Program-made: the position numbers and the translations under genes
Assembly: GCF_024158125.1 (NCBI RefSeq)
Contig: NZ_JAMZFT010000004.1
Coordinates: forward strand, 218,359-282,358
DNA: 64,000 nucleotides
From: Futiania mangrovi
GTDB taxonomy: Bacteria > Pseudomonadota > Alphaproteobacteria > Futianiales > Futianiaceae
Direction: 5' to 3'
The notes under the pieces: model-generated
Database searches by the model: none
What the model saw: only the letters and a program-made list of their open reading frames with translations
Told to the model about the DNA's origin: nothing
Shown: piece by piece, positions 25,738 to 33,930 of the stretch
Layout of the letters: each line of letters starts with the position of its first letter
Numbering within the stretch: the first letter of the stretch is position 1

Positions 25738-27360
25738 ATGGCAGACGCTCGCGCACAGGGGACATGGGACTATATCGTCGTCGGTGCGGGCAGCGCCGGC
25801 TGCGTGCTGGCGAACCGGCTGACGGCGGACGGGCGCACGCGCGTGCTGCTGCTGGAAGCGGGCGGCGAGAACCGGCATCCGCTCGTCTCGATCCCGGCGG
25901 GCTTCTACAAGCTGCTGACGGACGCGCGTTTCAACTGGCGCTTCGCGACCGAGCCGGACCCGGCGGTGGGCGGGCGCAGCATCGCCATTCCGCGCGGCAA
26001 GGGGCTCGGCGGCTCCTCGGCGATCAACGGCATGATCTATGTGCGGGGCCAGCCGCTCGACTATGACGGCTGGGCGCAGCTCGGCAACCGCGGCTGGTCG
26101 TGGGAGGACGTGGAGCCTGTCTTCAGGCGGATGGAGGACACGCGCATCCCGTCCGCCGATCCCGCGATCCGGGGACGGGGCGGCATCCTGCCGGTGCAGG
26201 AGGTGCGCGAGAAAACCCCGCTGATGGACGCTTTCGTCGCGGCGGCGGAGGCGGCGGGCTACCCGCGCAACCCGGACTATAACTCGGGCGACCAGGAAGG
26301 CTTCGGCTATTATCAGCTCACCCAGTCCGGGAACCGGCGGGCGAGCGCCGCGGACGTCTACCTCGCCCCGGCGCGCGGGCGGGAGAACCTGACGATCCAC
26401 ACCGATGCCTTCGCACAGCGTGTGCTGCTGACGGGGCGCAAGGCGACGGGCGTGCGCTACCGCCGAGGCGGAGAAGTCGTCGAGGCCCATGCCGCGCGCG
26501 AGGTGATCCTGGCTGCGGGTGCGCTGCAATCGCCGCAGCTTCTGGAACTCTCCGGCATCGGCGACGGCGACCTGCTGCGCGGGTTCGGCATCGAGGTCGT
26601 GCACCACAGCCCCGGCGTCGGCGCCAACTACCGCGACCATTACGCGACCCGGGCAAGCTGGCGGCTGCGCGACGTCGTGACGCTCAACGAGCGCTCGCGC
26701 GGCCTGCGCTTCCTCGGCGAGGTCGCGCGCTACTACCTGCAGGGGCGCGGCATCCTCACCCACGGTGCGGGCATCGCCTTCGGCTTCGTGCGCACGCGCG
26801 AGAACCTGGCGACGCCCGACGTGCAGTTCTTCCTGGCCGACGCGAGCTATGCCGACCCGGCGACGCGCGACCTGCACCGGCAGCCGGGCATGACGCTCGC
26901 CATCCAGCCCTTGCGGTCGGAAAGCGTCGGCAGCGTGCACGTCCGCTCCCCCAACCCTGAGGATCCGCCCGCGATCCGGCCCAATTTCTTCACGGCCCGC
27001 AGCGACCAGGAAAGCCTGATCGAGGGCATGAAGATCGGCCGCCGCATCGTCGAGCAGGTGCCGCTCAAGCGCTACCTCGACCTCGAACTCACACCCGGCA
27101 GGGACGTGCGGACGGACGAGCAGTTGCTCGCCTACGGGCGCGACACCGGGCAGACCATCTATCACCCGGTCGGCACGGCGAAGATGGGCGTCGACCCCAT
27201 GGCGGTCGTGGACCAGCGGCTGCGGGTGCAGGGGATCGAGGGCCTGCGCGTCGTCGATGCCTCGGTCATGCCGACCATCGTGTCGGGCAACACCAACGGG
27301 CCGGTGCTGATGATCGCGGAGCGCGCCTCGGCGATGATCCTTGAGGACGCGCGGGCCTAG
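25738..27360 (+). CDS. GMC family FAD-dependent oxidoreductase (choline/alcohol dehydrogenase-like)
   Basis: A 540-residue flavoprotein. FAD Rossmann motif VVGAGSAGCVLANRL near residue 14, RGKGLGGSSAINGMIYVRG (GMC signature 1), AGALQSPQLLELSGIG (signature 2), and the C-terminal catalytic H in YHPVGTAKMG followed by N in SGNTNGP. It oxidises a primary or secondary alcohol or polyol to an aldehyde or ketone. ATG 25738 follows GAGGCAGCCGGA; GTG 25720 would add six residues. It lies 24 bases after the LeuD-like gene and may oxidise an alcohol precursor in the same pathway. Its stop overlaps the convergent bioY stop. Confidence 0.9.
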   Translation: MADARAQGTWDYIVVGAGSAGCVLANRLTADGRTRVLLLEAGGENRHPLVSIPAGFYKLLTDARFNWRFATEPDPAVGGRSIAIPRGKGLGGSSAINGMIYVRGQPLDYDGWAQLGNRGWSWEDVEPVFRRMEDTRIPSADPAIRGRGGILPVQEVREKTPLMDAFVAAAEAAGYPRNPDYNSGDQEGFGYYQLTQSGNRRASAADVYLAPARGRENLTIHTDAFAQRVLLTGRKATGVRYRRGGEVVEAHAAREVILAAGALQSPQLLELSGIGDGDLLRGFGIEVVHHSPGVGANYRDHYATRASWRLRDVVTLNERSRGLRFLGEVARYYLQGRGILTHGAGIAFGFVRTRENLATPDVQFFLADASYADPATRDLHRQPGMTLAIQPLRSESVGSVHVRSPNPEDPPAIRPNFFTARSDQESLIEGMKIGRRIVEQVPLKRYLDLELTPGRDVRTDEQLLAYGRDTGQTIYHPVGTAKMGVDPMAVVDQRLRVQGIEGLRVVDASVMPTIVSGNTNGPVLMIAERASAMILEDARA

Positions 27361-27899
27361 TCCGCGAGGCTGGGCCGCGCGCGGCGCACCTCGCGGTTCA
27401 GGAAGGCCGCGAGGATCGCCTTCAGGATGTCGCCGGGGATGAAGATCAGCACGACCGTCACGGCCTTCAGCAGCGACATCTGCGTGATGAGCGAAAGCCC
27501 GACGACGCCGAAGCCGTAGAGCACGACGATGCCTCCGATCGCGCTGGCGAGGATGCCCGAGAGCATCGGCCCCATTGCCGCGAACGCCCGGTAGAGCAGG
27601 CCGATGACGATGGCGGCGACCGGCCAGCCGACGAGGAAGCCCACGGTAGGGCCGACGAAGACGCCGAGGCCGCCGCGCCCGCCCGCAAGCAGGGGTGCAC
27701 CCAGCGCCACCACCGCGATGAAGACGAGGACGGCGGCCGCCCCTCTCCAGGGGCCGAGGATCAGGCCGGCGAGCATCACGCCCAGCGTCTGCGCCGTGAT
27801 CGGCACGCCGCCCGCGAAGGGAATGGTGATCTGCGGGATGAGGCCGAGCGCGGCAATGAGGGCCGCGAACAGTGCGACGCGGGCGACGGTGGTTTCCAT
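27357..27899 (-). CDS. bioY: BioY biotin-binding S component of an ECF transporter
   Basis: A 180-residue membrane protein with six helices. BioY marks: QITIPFAGGVPITAQTLGVM, GAPLLAGGRGGLGVFVGPTVGFL and FIPGDILKAILAA. It binds biotin in the membrane and delivers it with the BioM/BioN module. ATG 27899 follows GGAGATAGAGAC. It is the last gene of the eleven-gene operon that begins with pxpA, four bases after bioN. Its location with a biotin carboxylase and biotin carrier points to cofactor supply for that enzyme. Confidence 0.94.
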   Translation of the reverse strand: METTVARVALFAALIAALGLIPQITIPFAGGVPITAQTLGVMLAGLILGPWRGAAAVLVFIAVVALGAPLLAGGRGGLGVFVGPTVGFLVGWPVAAIVIGLLYRAFAAMGPMLSGILASAIGGIVVLYGFGVVGLSLITQMSLLKAVTVVLIFIPGDILKAILAAFLNREVRRARPSLAD

Positions 27900-27903
27900 G
27901 TCT

Positions 27904-28497
27904 CTATCTCCGGTCGAAGCCGCCGCGCGCGGCCAGCGCCAGCGCGGCATGGTCCGCATCGTCGAGTGCGGACAGGATGAAGGGGGTGACGAGCCGCCAG
28001 GTTGGACGGCGCGGCGAGCGGGCGCGCCAGGCGAGCGTCAGCATCCGCCACCGCTCCGCCAGCATGGGTGCGAAGCGCAGCGTCATGGTGATGGCGACGG
28101 CGATGGGGCGCGTGGGGATGCCCGCCCAGCGTAGAGGCGCGAGCAGCCGGTCGAGGACCGCCAGCATCTGCGACAGCGCGGTCGATGCCGAGACGAGCGT
28201 CGCCAGCAGCACGAGGATGCCGATGCGCAGGCAGACCGCGAGGCCGAGCATCCAGTCGCCCAGCAGCCCGTGTGCTAGGAAGGCGAGCGCGAGCATGATC
28301 CCGATGGGCTTCAGCGTGCGTAGCAGGCCGAGCGCGCCGACGCCCCCCAGCAGCGCGAGCACGCCCGCGAGAAGCGCGCCGAGCACGAGCGGGTCGGTCA
28401 CGAGGAAGAGCGCGACGCTCGTGAGCGCGAGCGCCGCAAGCTTCACGCCCGCGGGCATGGCGCGCAGCCAACGCGCGCGTATCGTCACGCCGACCAT
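27904..28497 (-). CDS. bioN: BioN energy-coupling (EcfT) transmembrane protein
   Basis: A 197-residue membrane protein with about five helices and a C-terminal cytoplasmic region. The last residues carry LALAARGG, the A-R-G coupling motif of EcfT proteins that contacts the ATPase; a second coupling helix is in TLAWRARSPRRP. It connects BioM to BioY. It overlaps bioM by 14 bases and precedes bioY by 4, so the three are translationally linked. Confidence 0.92.
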   Translation of the reverse strand: MVGVTIRARWLRAMPAGVKLAALALTSVALFLVTDPLVLGALLAGVLALLGGVGALGLLRTLKPIGIMLALAFLAHGLLGDWMLGLAVCLRIGILVLLATLVSASTALSQMLAVLDRLLAPLRWAGIPTRPIAVAITMTLRFAPMLAERWRMLTLAWRARSPRRPTWRLVTPFILSALDDADHAALALAARGGFDRR

Positions 28498-29207
28498 GCG
28501 CTGTCCGCCTGTCCTTCCGCCTGCATCGCCGCCAGGAAGGCGGGCAGCACGTCCGCCGGCGCCCCGTCCGCGCGCACGCGGCCCGCGTCGATCCAGAGGA
28601 CGCGGTCGAAGCTCTCCACGGTGTCGGGGTCGTGGCTGATCATGACAGTTTGCTGCGGCAATTGCGCGATGAATGCATCGAGCCTGATCCGCGTCGGGAT
28701 GTCGAGGCCCGTGTAGGGCTCGTCCAGCAGCAGCACGCGCGGCTCCATCACCAGAACCGCGAGAAGGCAGACGAGCCGGCGCTGCCCTTCGGAGAGCGTG
28801 GAGACCGCGCGGTCACGCCAGCCGGCGATGCCATGCGCCTCCATCAGCGCGAGGGTCGTCCGCTCCGCCTCGGCCTGGGGCACGGCGTTCTCGGTCAGGC
28901 CGAAGGCGATCTCCTCCAGCACGGTCGGGCAGAGGATCTGGTGGTCGGAGTTCTGGAACAGGAAGCCCGCGACGGACAGCGAACCGAAGTCGCGCTTCGC
29001 GGGATCGATGCCATAAAGCCTGACGGTTCCCGCATCCGGGCGGATCAGGCCCTTGATGACGCGGGCGAGCGTGGATTTTCCCGATCCGTTGCGGCCGACC
29101 AGCGCCACCCGCCGCTCGGTCATGTCGAGAGAGATGCCGTCGAGGATGGCGCGCCCGCCCCGAACAACGCTGACGTCTGTCAGGTGGATGCCATCGGTTG
29201 CGCTCAC
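28485..29207 (-). CDS. bioM: BioM ECF transporter ATP-binding protein
   Basis: A 240-residue ATPase: Walker A GRNGSGKST, Q-loop LFQNSDHQILCPTV (an EcfA feature, Q-x-x-x-H-Q), signature LSEGQRRLVCLLAVL with E for G, Walker B VLLLDEPYTGLD. These fit BioM of the biotin system. The start is GTG 29207 behind GGGAAGGGC, overlapping the stop of the upstream permease as GTGA. That overlap means ribosomes that finish the sugar-type ABC permease can start bioM, which ties biotin uptake to the rest of the operon. Confidence 0.9.
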   Translation of the reverse strand: MSATDGIHLTDVSVVRGGRAILDGISLDMTERRVALVGRNGSGKSTLARVIKGLIRPDAGTVRLYGIDPAKRDFGSLSVAGFLFQNSDHQILCPTVLEEIAFGLTENAVPQAEAERTTLALMEAHGIAGWRDRAVSTLSEGQRRLVCLLAVLVMEPRVLLLDEPYTGLDIPTRIRLDAFIAQLPQQTVMISHDPDTVESFDRVLWIDAGRVRADGAPADVLPAFLAAMQAEGQADSAWSA

Positions 29208-30235
29208 GCCCTTCCCATCATCATGCGATAGCGGATCTGGTCGAAGACGACCGCCAGAATCAGCAGCCCTCCGAGCAATACCATCTGCATGTAGGAACTG
29301 ACCTGCGCAAGGTTCATCCCGTTCTGCGCCAGCACGATGAAGAAGGCGCCGAGCACCACGTTCTCGACCCGCCCGATGCCGCCGCGCAGAGAAACGCCCG
29401 CGATCACACAGGCCGCGATCGATTCCAGCGCGATCGTGCCGCCGAGGTTCGCCTCGCCCGATTCGACGCGCGCGGTGAGCAGCAGGCCCGTGAGCGAGGC
29501 GATCAGCGCGCAGATGCCATAGGCCACGATCAGCGTGCGCCTCGTGTTGATCGCCGACAGAAGTGCGGCCTTCGGGTTGCCGCCGACCGCATAGATGTGT
29601 GCGCCGATGCGCATGCGCGCCATGAAGACCCACATGATGGCGATGGTGAGGATTGCCACGAGCACGGGAACCGGCACGCCCCACACCCTGCCGAAGCCGA
29701 AGAAGTTTCCGAACTCGTAGGGGATGCCGGACACGGGCACGCCGCCGGTGAGGAAGAGCGAGATGCCGGCTGCGACCGAGCTTACCCCCAGCGTCATGAT
29801 GAAGGGCGAGACGCCGAATGCCGCGACGCCCACGCCGTTTACGAGGCCCACAAGGGCGGCCGCCGCGAGACCGCCCAGCGCGCCGAGCGCGATGGCGAGC
29901 CAGACCGCATCGGGAAAGATCGCCGCTGCCGCCACCATGCCCATGGCCGATACGACCGAGGTCAGTGCCACGACCGCCCCCACCGAGAGGTCGAAGCCGC
30001 CCGTGATCAGCACCAGCATCTGTCCCAGCGAGACGAGGATCAGGTAGACCGACTGCCGGAACACGTTGGTCAGGTTGTCCACCGTCAGGAACCGGTCGGA
30101 GACGCCGGAGAAGATCAGCAGGGCGCCCAGCAGGAAGAAGGGCAGGACGCCCAGCCGGATGAATACCGCGCGCAGCATCCCGAGCGGCGTTTTCTGCGAA
30201 GCGGTTTCGGCCTCGGTCGTGGCTTGGTCCGTCAT
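29204..30235 (-). CDS. RbsC-type ABC transporter permease
   Basis: A 343-residue permease with about nine or ten helices. Family segments: LGQMLVLITGGFDLSVGAVV (the signature before helix 3), NGVGVAAFGVSPFIMTLGVS, IYAVGGNPKAALLSAINTRR and GVSLRGGIGRVENVVLGA. These define the ribose/xylose/autoinducer-2 permease group (CUT2), which normally works as a homodimer with a double-length ATPase such as the one 7 bases upstream. Here it stands between carboxylase genes and biotin importer genes, so the cargo is likely the carboxylase substrate. Confidence 0.93.
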   Translation of the reverse strand: MTDQATTEAETASQKTPLGMLRAVFIRLGVLPFFLLGALLIFSGVSDRFLTVDNLTNVFRQSVYLILVSLGQMLVLITGGFDLSVGAVVALTSVVSAMGMVAAAAIFPDAVWLAIALGALGGLAAAALVGLVNGVGVAAFGVSPFIMTLGVSSVAAGISLFLTGGVPVSGIPYEFGNFFGFGRVWGVPVPVLVAILTIAIMWVFMARMRIGAHIYAVGGNPKAALLSAINTRRTLIVAYGICALIASLTGLLLTARVESGEANLGGTIALESIAACVIAGVSLRGGIGRVENVVLGAFFIVLAQNGMNLAQVSSYMQMVLLGGLLILAVVFDQIRYRMMMGRA

Positions 30236-30242
30236 GTGCGGG

Positions 30243-31733
30243 TCACCCTTCGAAGAAATGTGCGAGCACGGCGGCTTCGCTGATCTCGGCCTTGGGCAGT
30301 TCGGCCGTGATGCGCCCGTGCGAGAAGACGAGGAGGCGGTGGGCGAGGTTCATCGCCTCGGGCAGGTCCGATGAGATCACCACCACGGCCTTGCCCGCCT
30401 CGGCGAGGCGCTGCACGAGGCGGTAGATCGCCGCGCGCGCGCCCATGTCGACGCCCACCGTCGGCTCGTCGAGGATGTAGACGTCGTAGTCCTTGCCGAG
30501 TCCGCGCCCGAACAGCGTCTTCTGCTGGTTGCCGCCGGACAGCTGCGCGACGAGCCGGTCGCGGTAGGCGGGGGGAAGCTCCACCTGCTCGGCGACGGCG
30601 TCGGCTTCGGCGTACATCTCCTTCCAGGGAAGCAGACCGAAGCGCGTCTCCTTGCCGATCATGATGCCCTGCGCGAGGTTGTCGCGCGCAGTGAAGGCCA
30701 GTTGCAGCCCCTCGTTCTTGCGGTCGGGCGGCAGGTAGTAGATGCCGGCGTCCATTATCTTGCGCGTTGGCGCGCCGGTGACGTCCGCGCCGCGCAGCGC
30801 GACCGTGCCGCCCTGCACCGGCAGCAATCCCATCAGCGCGCGGAAGCAGCGCGACTTGCCCGACCCGACGAGGCCCGCGATGCCCAGGACCTCGCCGGGG
30901 CGAACCTCAAAGTCGACGCCCTTGACGCCCCACGCCTTCAGCCCGCGCACCTCCAGCAGCGGGTCGCCGGGCGCTGCCGCGATCTGCGGATAGATCTCGG
31001 AGATCGCGCGCCCCGCCATCATCTCGATCAGCTGGGCCTCGGTCGTTTCCGCCATGGCGACGGTGCCGATCTTCGCGCCGTCGCGCAGCACGGTGATGCG
31101 GTCGGCGATGCGCTCGAACTCCTGGATGCGGTGCGAGATGTAGATGACGCCCACGCCGCGCGCCTTCATCCGGGCGACCACCTTGAAAAGGTGCTCGACC
31201 TCGCGGTCGGTCAGGGAAGCCGTCGGCTCGTCGAGGATGAGGATGGAGACGTCGGCATGAAAGGCCTTGGCGATCTCGACCATCTGCTGCTGGGCGCGGC
31301 TCAGCAGCGCGACCATCATGGTGGGGTCGATGTCGAATTCGAGCTCGGCGAACAGGTCGCGCGCGCGGCGCACCATGCCGCGCCGGTCGGTGAAGGGGCC
31401 GCGCTTCGGCTCGTCGCCGAGGAAGATGTTCTCCGCGACCGTCATGGTCGGGACCAGCGAGAATTCCTGGAACACCGCGGAGATGCCGCGCGCCCGGGCA
31501 TCGGCGACCGACTGGAAGGCAACCTCGGCGCCCTCGACCCGGATCGTGCCCGAGGTGGGCGGCGTCGCGCCCGCCAGCATGGAGATCAGCGTCGACTTGC
31601 CCGCGCCGTTCTCGCCGAAGAGCACGTGCACCTCGCCCGCCTTGAGGTCGAAGTCGACCGCGTTCAGGGCGACCACGCCGGGGTAGCGCTTGGTGAGCGC
31701 GCGGGTCTCGATCAGGGTGTCGCGTTCGGGCAT
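30243..31733 (-). CDS. RbsA-type double ATP-binding ABC transporter protein
   Basis: A 496-residue protein with two nucleotide-binding domains. Domain 1: Walker A GENGAGKST, degenerate signature LLSRAQQQMVEIAKAF, Walker B ILILDEPTASL. Domain 2: altered Walker A GLVGSGKSR, intact signature LSGGNQQK, Walker B VYILDEPTVGVD. Asymmetry between the halves is normal for RbsA/XylG. Partner of the permease downstream and the binding protein upstream. A 12-bp hairpin lies in the 114-base gap before it. Confidence 0.93.
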   Translation of the reverse strand: MPERDTLIETRALTKRYPGVVALNAVDFDLKAGEVHVLFGENGAGKSTLISMLAGATPPTSGTIRVEGAEVAFQSVADARARGISAVFQEFSLVPTMTVAENIFLGDEPKRGPFTDRRGMVRRARDLFAELEFDIDPTMMVALLSRAQQQMVEIAKAFHADVSILILDEPTASLTDREVEHLFKVVARMKARGVGVIYISHRIQEFERIADRITVLRDGAKIGTVAMAETTEAQLIEMMAGRAISEIYPQIAAAPGDPLLEVRGLKAWGVKGVDFEVRPGEVLGIAGLVGSGKSRCFRALMGLLPVQGGTVALRGADVTGAPTRKIMDAGIYYLPPDRKNEGLQLAFTARDNLAQGIMIGKETRFGLLPWKEMYAEADAVAEQVELPPAYRDRLVAQLSGGNQQKTLFGRGLGKDYDVYILDEPTVGVDMGARAAIYRLVQRLAEAGKAVVVISSDLPEAMNLAHRLLVFSHGRITAELPKAEISEAAVLAHFFEG

Positions 31734-31792
31734 GGCCGGGCTTTTGCCTCGCTGCCGCTTCTCTCGCCGGGAGTGAGTGTATCAGGAAAGGG

Positions 31793-31833
31793 GCTGCCGG
31801 GCGCGCGGCCCTGAAAAGGGGGCGCCCGGCAGC
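31793..31833 (-). terminator. Intercistronic hairpin after the binding-protein gene
   Basis: A perfect 12-bp stem GCTGCCGGGCGC / GCGCCCGGCAGC enclosing a 17-base loop. It is located 15 bases past the stop of the binding-protein gene on the minus strand and has no T-tract. Likely mRNA stabiliser or partial terminator that keeps binding-protein mRNA in excess over ATPase and permease. Confidence 0.5.
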
Positions 31834-31847
31834 GGTGTCGTCGGGTC

Positions 31848-32909
31848 TTACTGGACCGAGAAGACCGGGCTGAAGCCTGCCGGCGGCAGGATGTTCGTGC
31901 GCTCGACCGAGGAGACGTTGTCCTGGTCGACGACGAAGATCTTCGGGCCGACGTGCTTCACATAGTCCTTGCCCTCGAGGATGCGGACCGCCTGGTCGAC
32001 CGCGATGCGGCCCTGGATGACCATGGAGTCGGCCGGCGCGGCGAGGATGAACTTGCGGTTGATCCCCTCATAGACGCCGGGCGTCATGTAGAAGGAGATG
32101 AGGTCCACCTTGCCGACGAGGCCGCGCTCGCGGATCAGGCCCTGGGCGGCTTCCGCCGTCACCGCCGTGCCCGCGATGTAGCGCACGTCGGGGCTCGCCT
32201 GCAGCACGTCCTCGACGAGGCGCAGCTGGGCTTCCTTGCCGGTGTCGCCGTAGCGCGGCTCCAGCACTTCCACGGCGGAGCCCTTCACGGCCTCCATGAA
32301 GCCCTGGTGCGCGGCTTCCACCCAGCCCGCGCCTGCCGGGCCGGGGAACCAGCCGACCTTGACCGTCTCGGATCCCGCCGGATGCTTGGCGGCGAGATAA
32401 CGGCCCGCTTCCGCGCCCATCGTCTTGAAGGAGACGAGCGACTTCGCCGCGAGGTCGGGCGAGGACATGCCGTTGATCACGTCGATCACGGGCACGCCCT
32501 GCTTCTTCAGTTCGCTGACGAGGTTGTTCAGGCCGTCATAGGAGATGGCGCCGATGATGACCGCCTGCGCGCCGCCTGCGACGCAGTCCTCGATCTGGCT
32601 GATCTGGTTGGCAAGCTCGGTGTAGCCGCCGGCCTCAAGGACGCGCAGCTTGACGCCCAGGCGGCGGGCTTCCTCGACCACGCCATAGTCCACGCCCAGC
32701 CAGTAGGCGTCCTTCATGTGCGGGAAGGACACGCAGATGTCCCAGGCCTTGGAAGCCTTCTCGAGCGGCACGTAGGAGATCTTCTCGACCTTGCCGTCGG
32801 CGGCGAAGGCGGGGGTGACCTGCTCGGCCTCATAGGGGAACCAGTCCTGCGCATGGGCAGCGCCGGTCATGGCCACCCCCATCGCCAGTGCAAGTGTCAG
32901 ATGCTTCAT
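31848..32909 (-). CDS. TorT/RbsB-like periplasmic substrate-binding protein
   Basis: A 353-residue type I periplasmic binding protein. Signal peptide 1-20 (MKHLTLALAMGVAMTGAAHA) precedes QDWFPYE. The domain start AWDICVSFPHMKDAYWLGVD and the hinge region FPGPAGAGWVEAAHQGF resemble the TorT branch of ribose-binding-like receptors. TorT itself senses trimethylamine N-oxide, but here the protein is next to its own permease and ATPase and is surely the importer receptor. Ligand unknown; an amide, lactam or small N-compound would suit the neighbouring carboxylase. RBS GGAGAG. Confidence 0.9.
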   Translation of the reverse strand: MKHLTLALAMGVAMTGAAHAQDWFPYEAEQVTPAFAADGKVEKISYVPLEKASKAWDICVSFPHMKDAYWLGVDYGVVEEARRLGVKLRVLEAGGYTELANQISQIEDCVAGGAQAVIIGAISYDGLNNLVSELKKQGVPVIDVINGMSSPDLAAKSLVSFKTMGAEAGRYLAAKHPAGSETVKVGWFPGPAGAGWVEAAHQGFMEAVKGSAVEVLEPRYGDTGKEAQLRLVEDVLQASPDVRYIAGTAVTAEAAQGLIRERGLVGKVDLISFYMTPGVYEGINRKFILAAPADSMVIQGRIAVDQAVRILEGKDYVKHVGPKIFVVDQDNVSSVERTNILPPAGFSPVFSVQ

Positions 32910-32958
32910 CTTCTCTCTCCGCTGTCAGTGTCTCGTTGGGTTGTTGTCGTTGGGACCG

Positions 32959-33930
32959 TCAGGCGAGGGCCTCCTCGATCTTCGCCTTCAGCGCGCGCCG
33001 GTCGGCCCGGGCCGCCAGCGCCTGGTCCATGTCCACCTTCACGAACCGGGTGGGGGTATGCGGCTGGAGTTGTCCGATCAGGTCCATGTCGGCGGAGATG
33101 ATCGCGCCCAGCGTGAAATAGCCGCCGCCCGACACCGCGTCGCGGTGCAGGACGATGGGTTCGGTGCCGCCCGGCACCTGGATCGAGCCGTAGGAGTAGC
33201 AGCCGTCCACGATGTTCGACGGGTCGGAGCCCGCGCCGAAGGGCTGCTCGCGCTCGTTGAAGGTCAGCGGGCGGCCGCCGCGGAAGCGTACGCCCATGCG
33301 GTCGGCCTCGGGCGCGACCTTCCACTCGTCGTCGAAGAAGTTGCGGCCCGCCTGCTCGGTGATGAGGCGCCAGTAGAGGCCCGGAAGCACCCGCAGTTCG
33401 GCCGGGTTACCCGGCATGCGGCGCAGCTTCTCCGGCACGCTGCGGCCTTCCTTCACGCCCGTGTCCCCGCCGAAGGGCACCATGTCGCCGGTGGCGAGCG
33501 CGCGCCCGTCGAGCCCGCCGAGCGCCCCGATCGCATAGGTCGAGCGGCTGCCGAGGTATTCCGGCGTCGTGATGCCGCCGGAGACCGCGATATAGGCCCG
33601 CGCGCCGGCCCGCAGATAGTCGAAGGTCAGGACCTGGCCTGCCTTCACCTTGAACGCGGTCCACGGCTCCTTCTCCACGCCGTCCACGCGGGCCGGCAGG
33701 TCCGCGCCGGTAACGGCGACGGTTGCATCCTTCTCGAACTCCAGCTGCGGACCCATGAACACGCTTTCGAGCGCGGCCGCGCCCTGGTCGTTGCCGACCA
33801 GCAGGTTGGCGGCCCGGAGCGCCAGCCGGTCCATCGCCCCGCCGATCGGAATGCCGAGGTGGAAATAGCCGGGGCGGCCGAGGTCCTGGATGGTGGTCAG
33901 CAGTCCGGGATTGAGAACCTTAAACGTCAT
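32959..33930 (-). CDS. PxpC-like / AHS2-domain biotin-dependent carboxyltransferase family protein
   Basis: A 323-residue protein of the KipA/PxpC family. Hallmarks: VLNPGLLTTIQDLGRPGYFH at the start, GIPIGGAMDRLALRAANLLVGN, and VHRDAVSGGGYFTLG near the C-terminus. The same fold is the AHS2 half of the carboxyltransferase domain of urea carboxylase, and also subunit C of ATP-dependent 5-oxoprolinase. The operon contains biotin carboxylase and carrier genes, so a carboxyl-transfer role must be considered here. It overlaps the pxpB-like gene by 11 bases. Confidence 0.9.
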   Translation of the reverse strand: MTFKVLNPGLLTTIQDLGRPGYFHLGIPIGGAMDRLALRAANLLVGNDQGAAALESVFMGPQLEFEKDATVAVTGADLPARVDGVEKEPWTAFKVKAGQVLTFDYLRAGARAYIAVSGGITTPEYLGSRSTYAIGALGGLDGRALATGDMVPFGGDTGVKEGRSVPEKLRRMPGNPAELRVLPGLYWRLITEQAGRNFFDDEWKVAPEADRMGVRFRGGRPLTFNEREQPFGAGSDPSNIVDGCYSYGSIQVPGGTEPIVLHRDAVSGGGYFTLGAIISADMDLIGQLQPHTPTRFVKVDMDQALAARADRRALKAKIEEALA

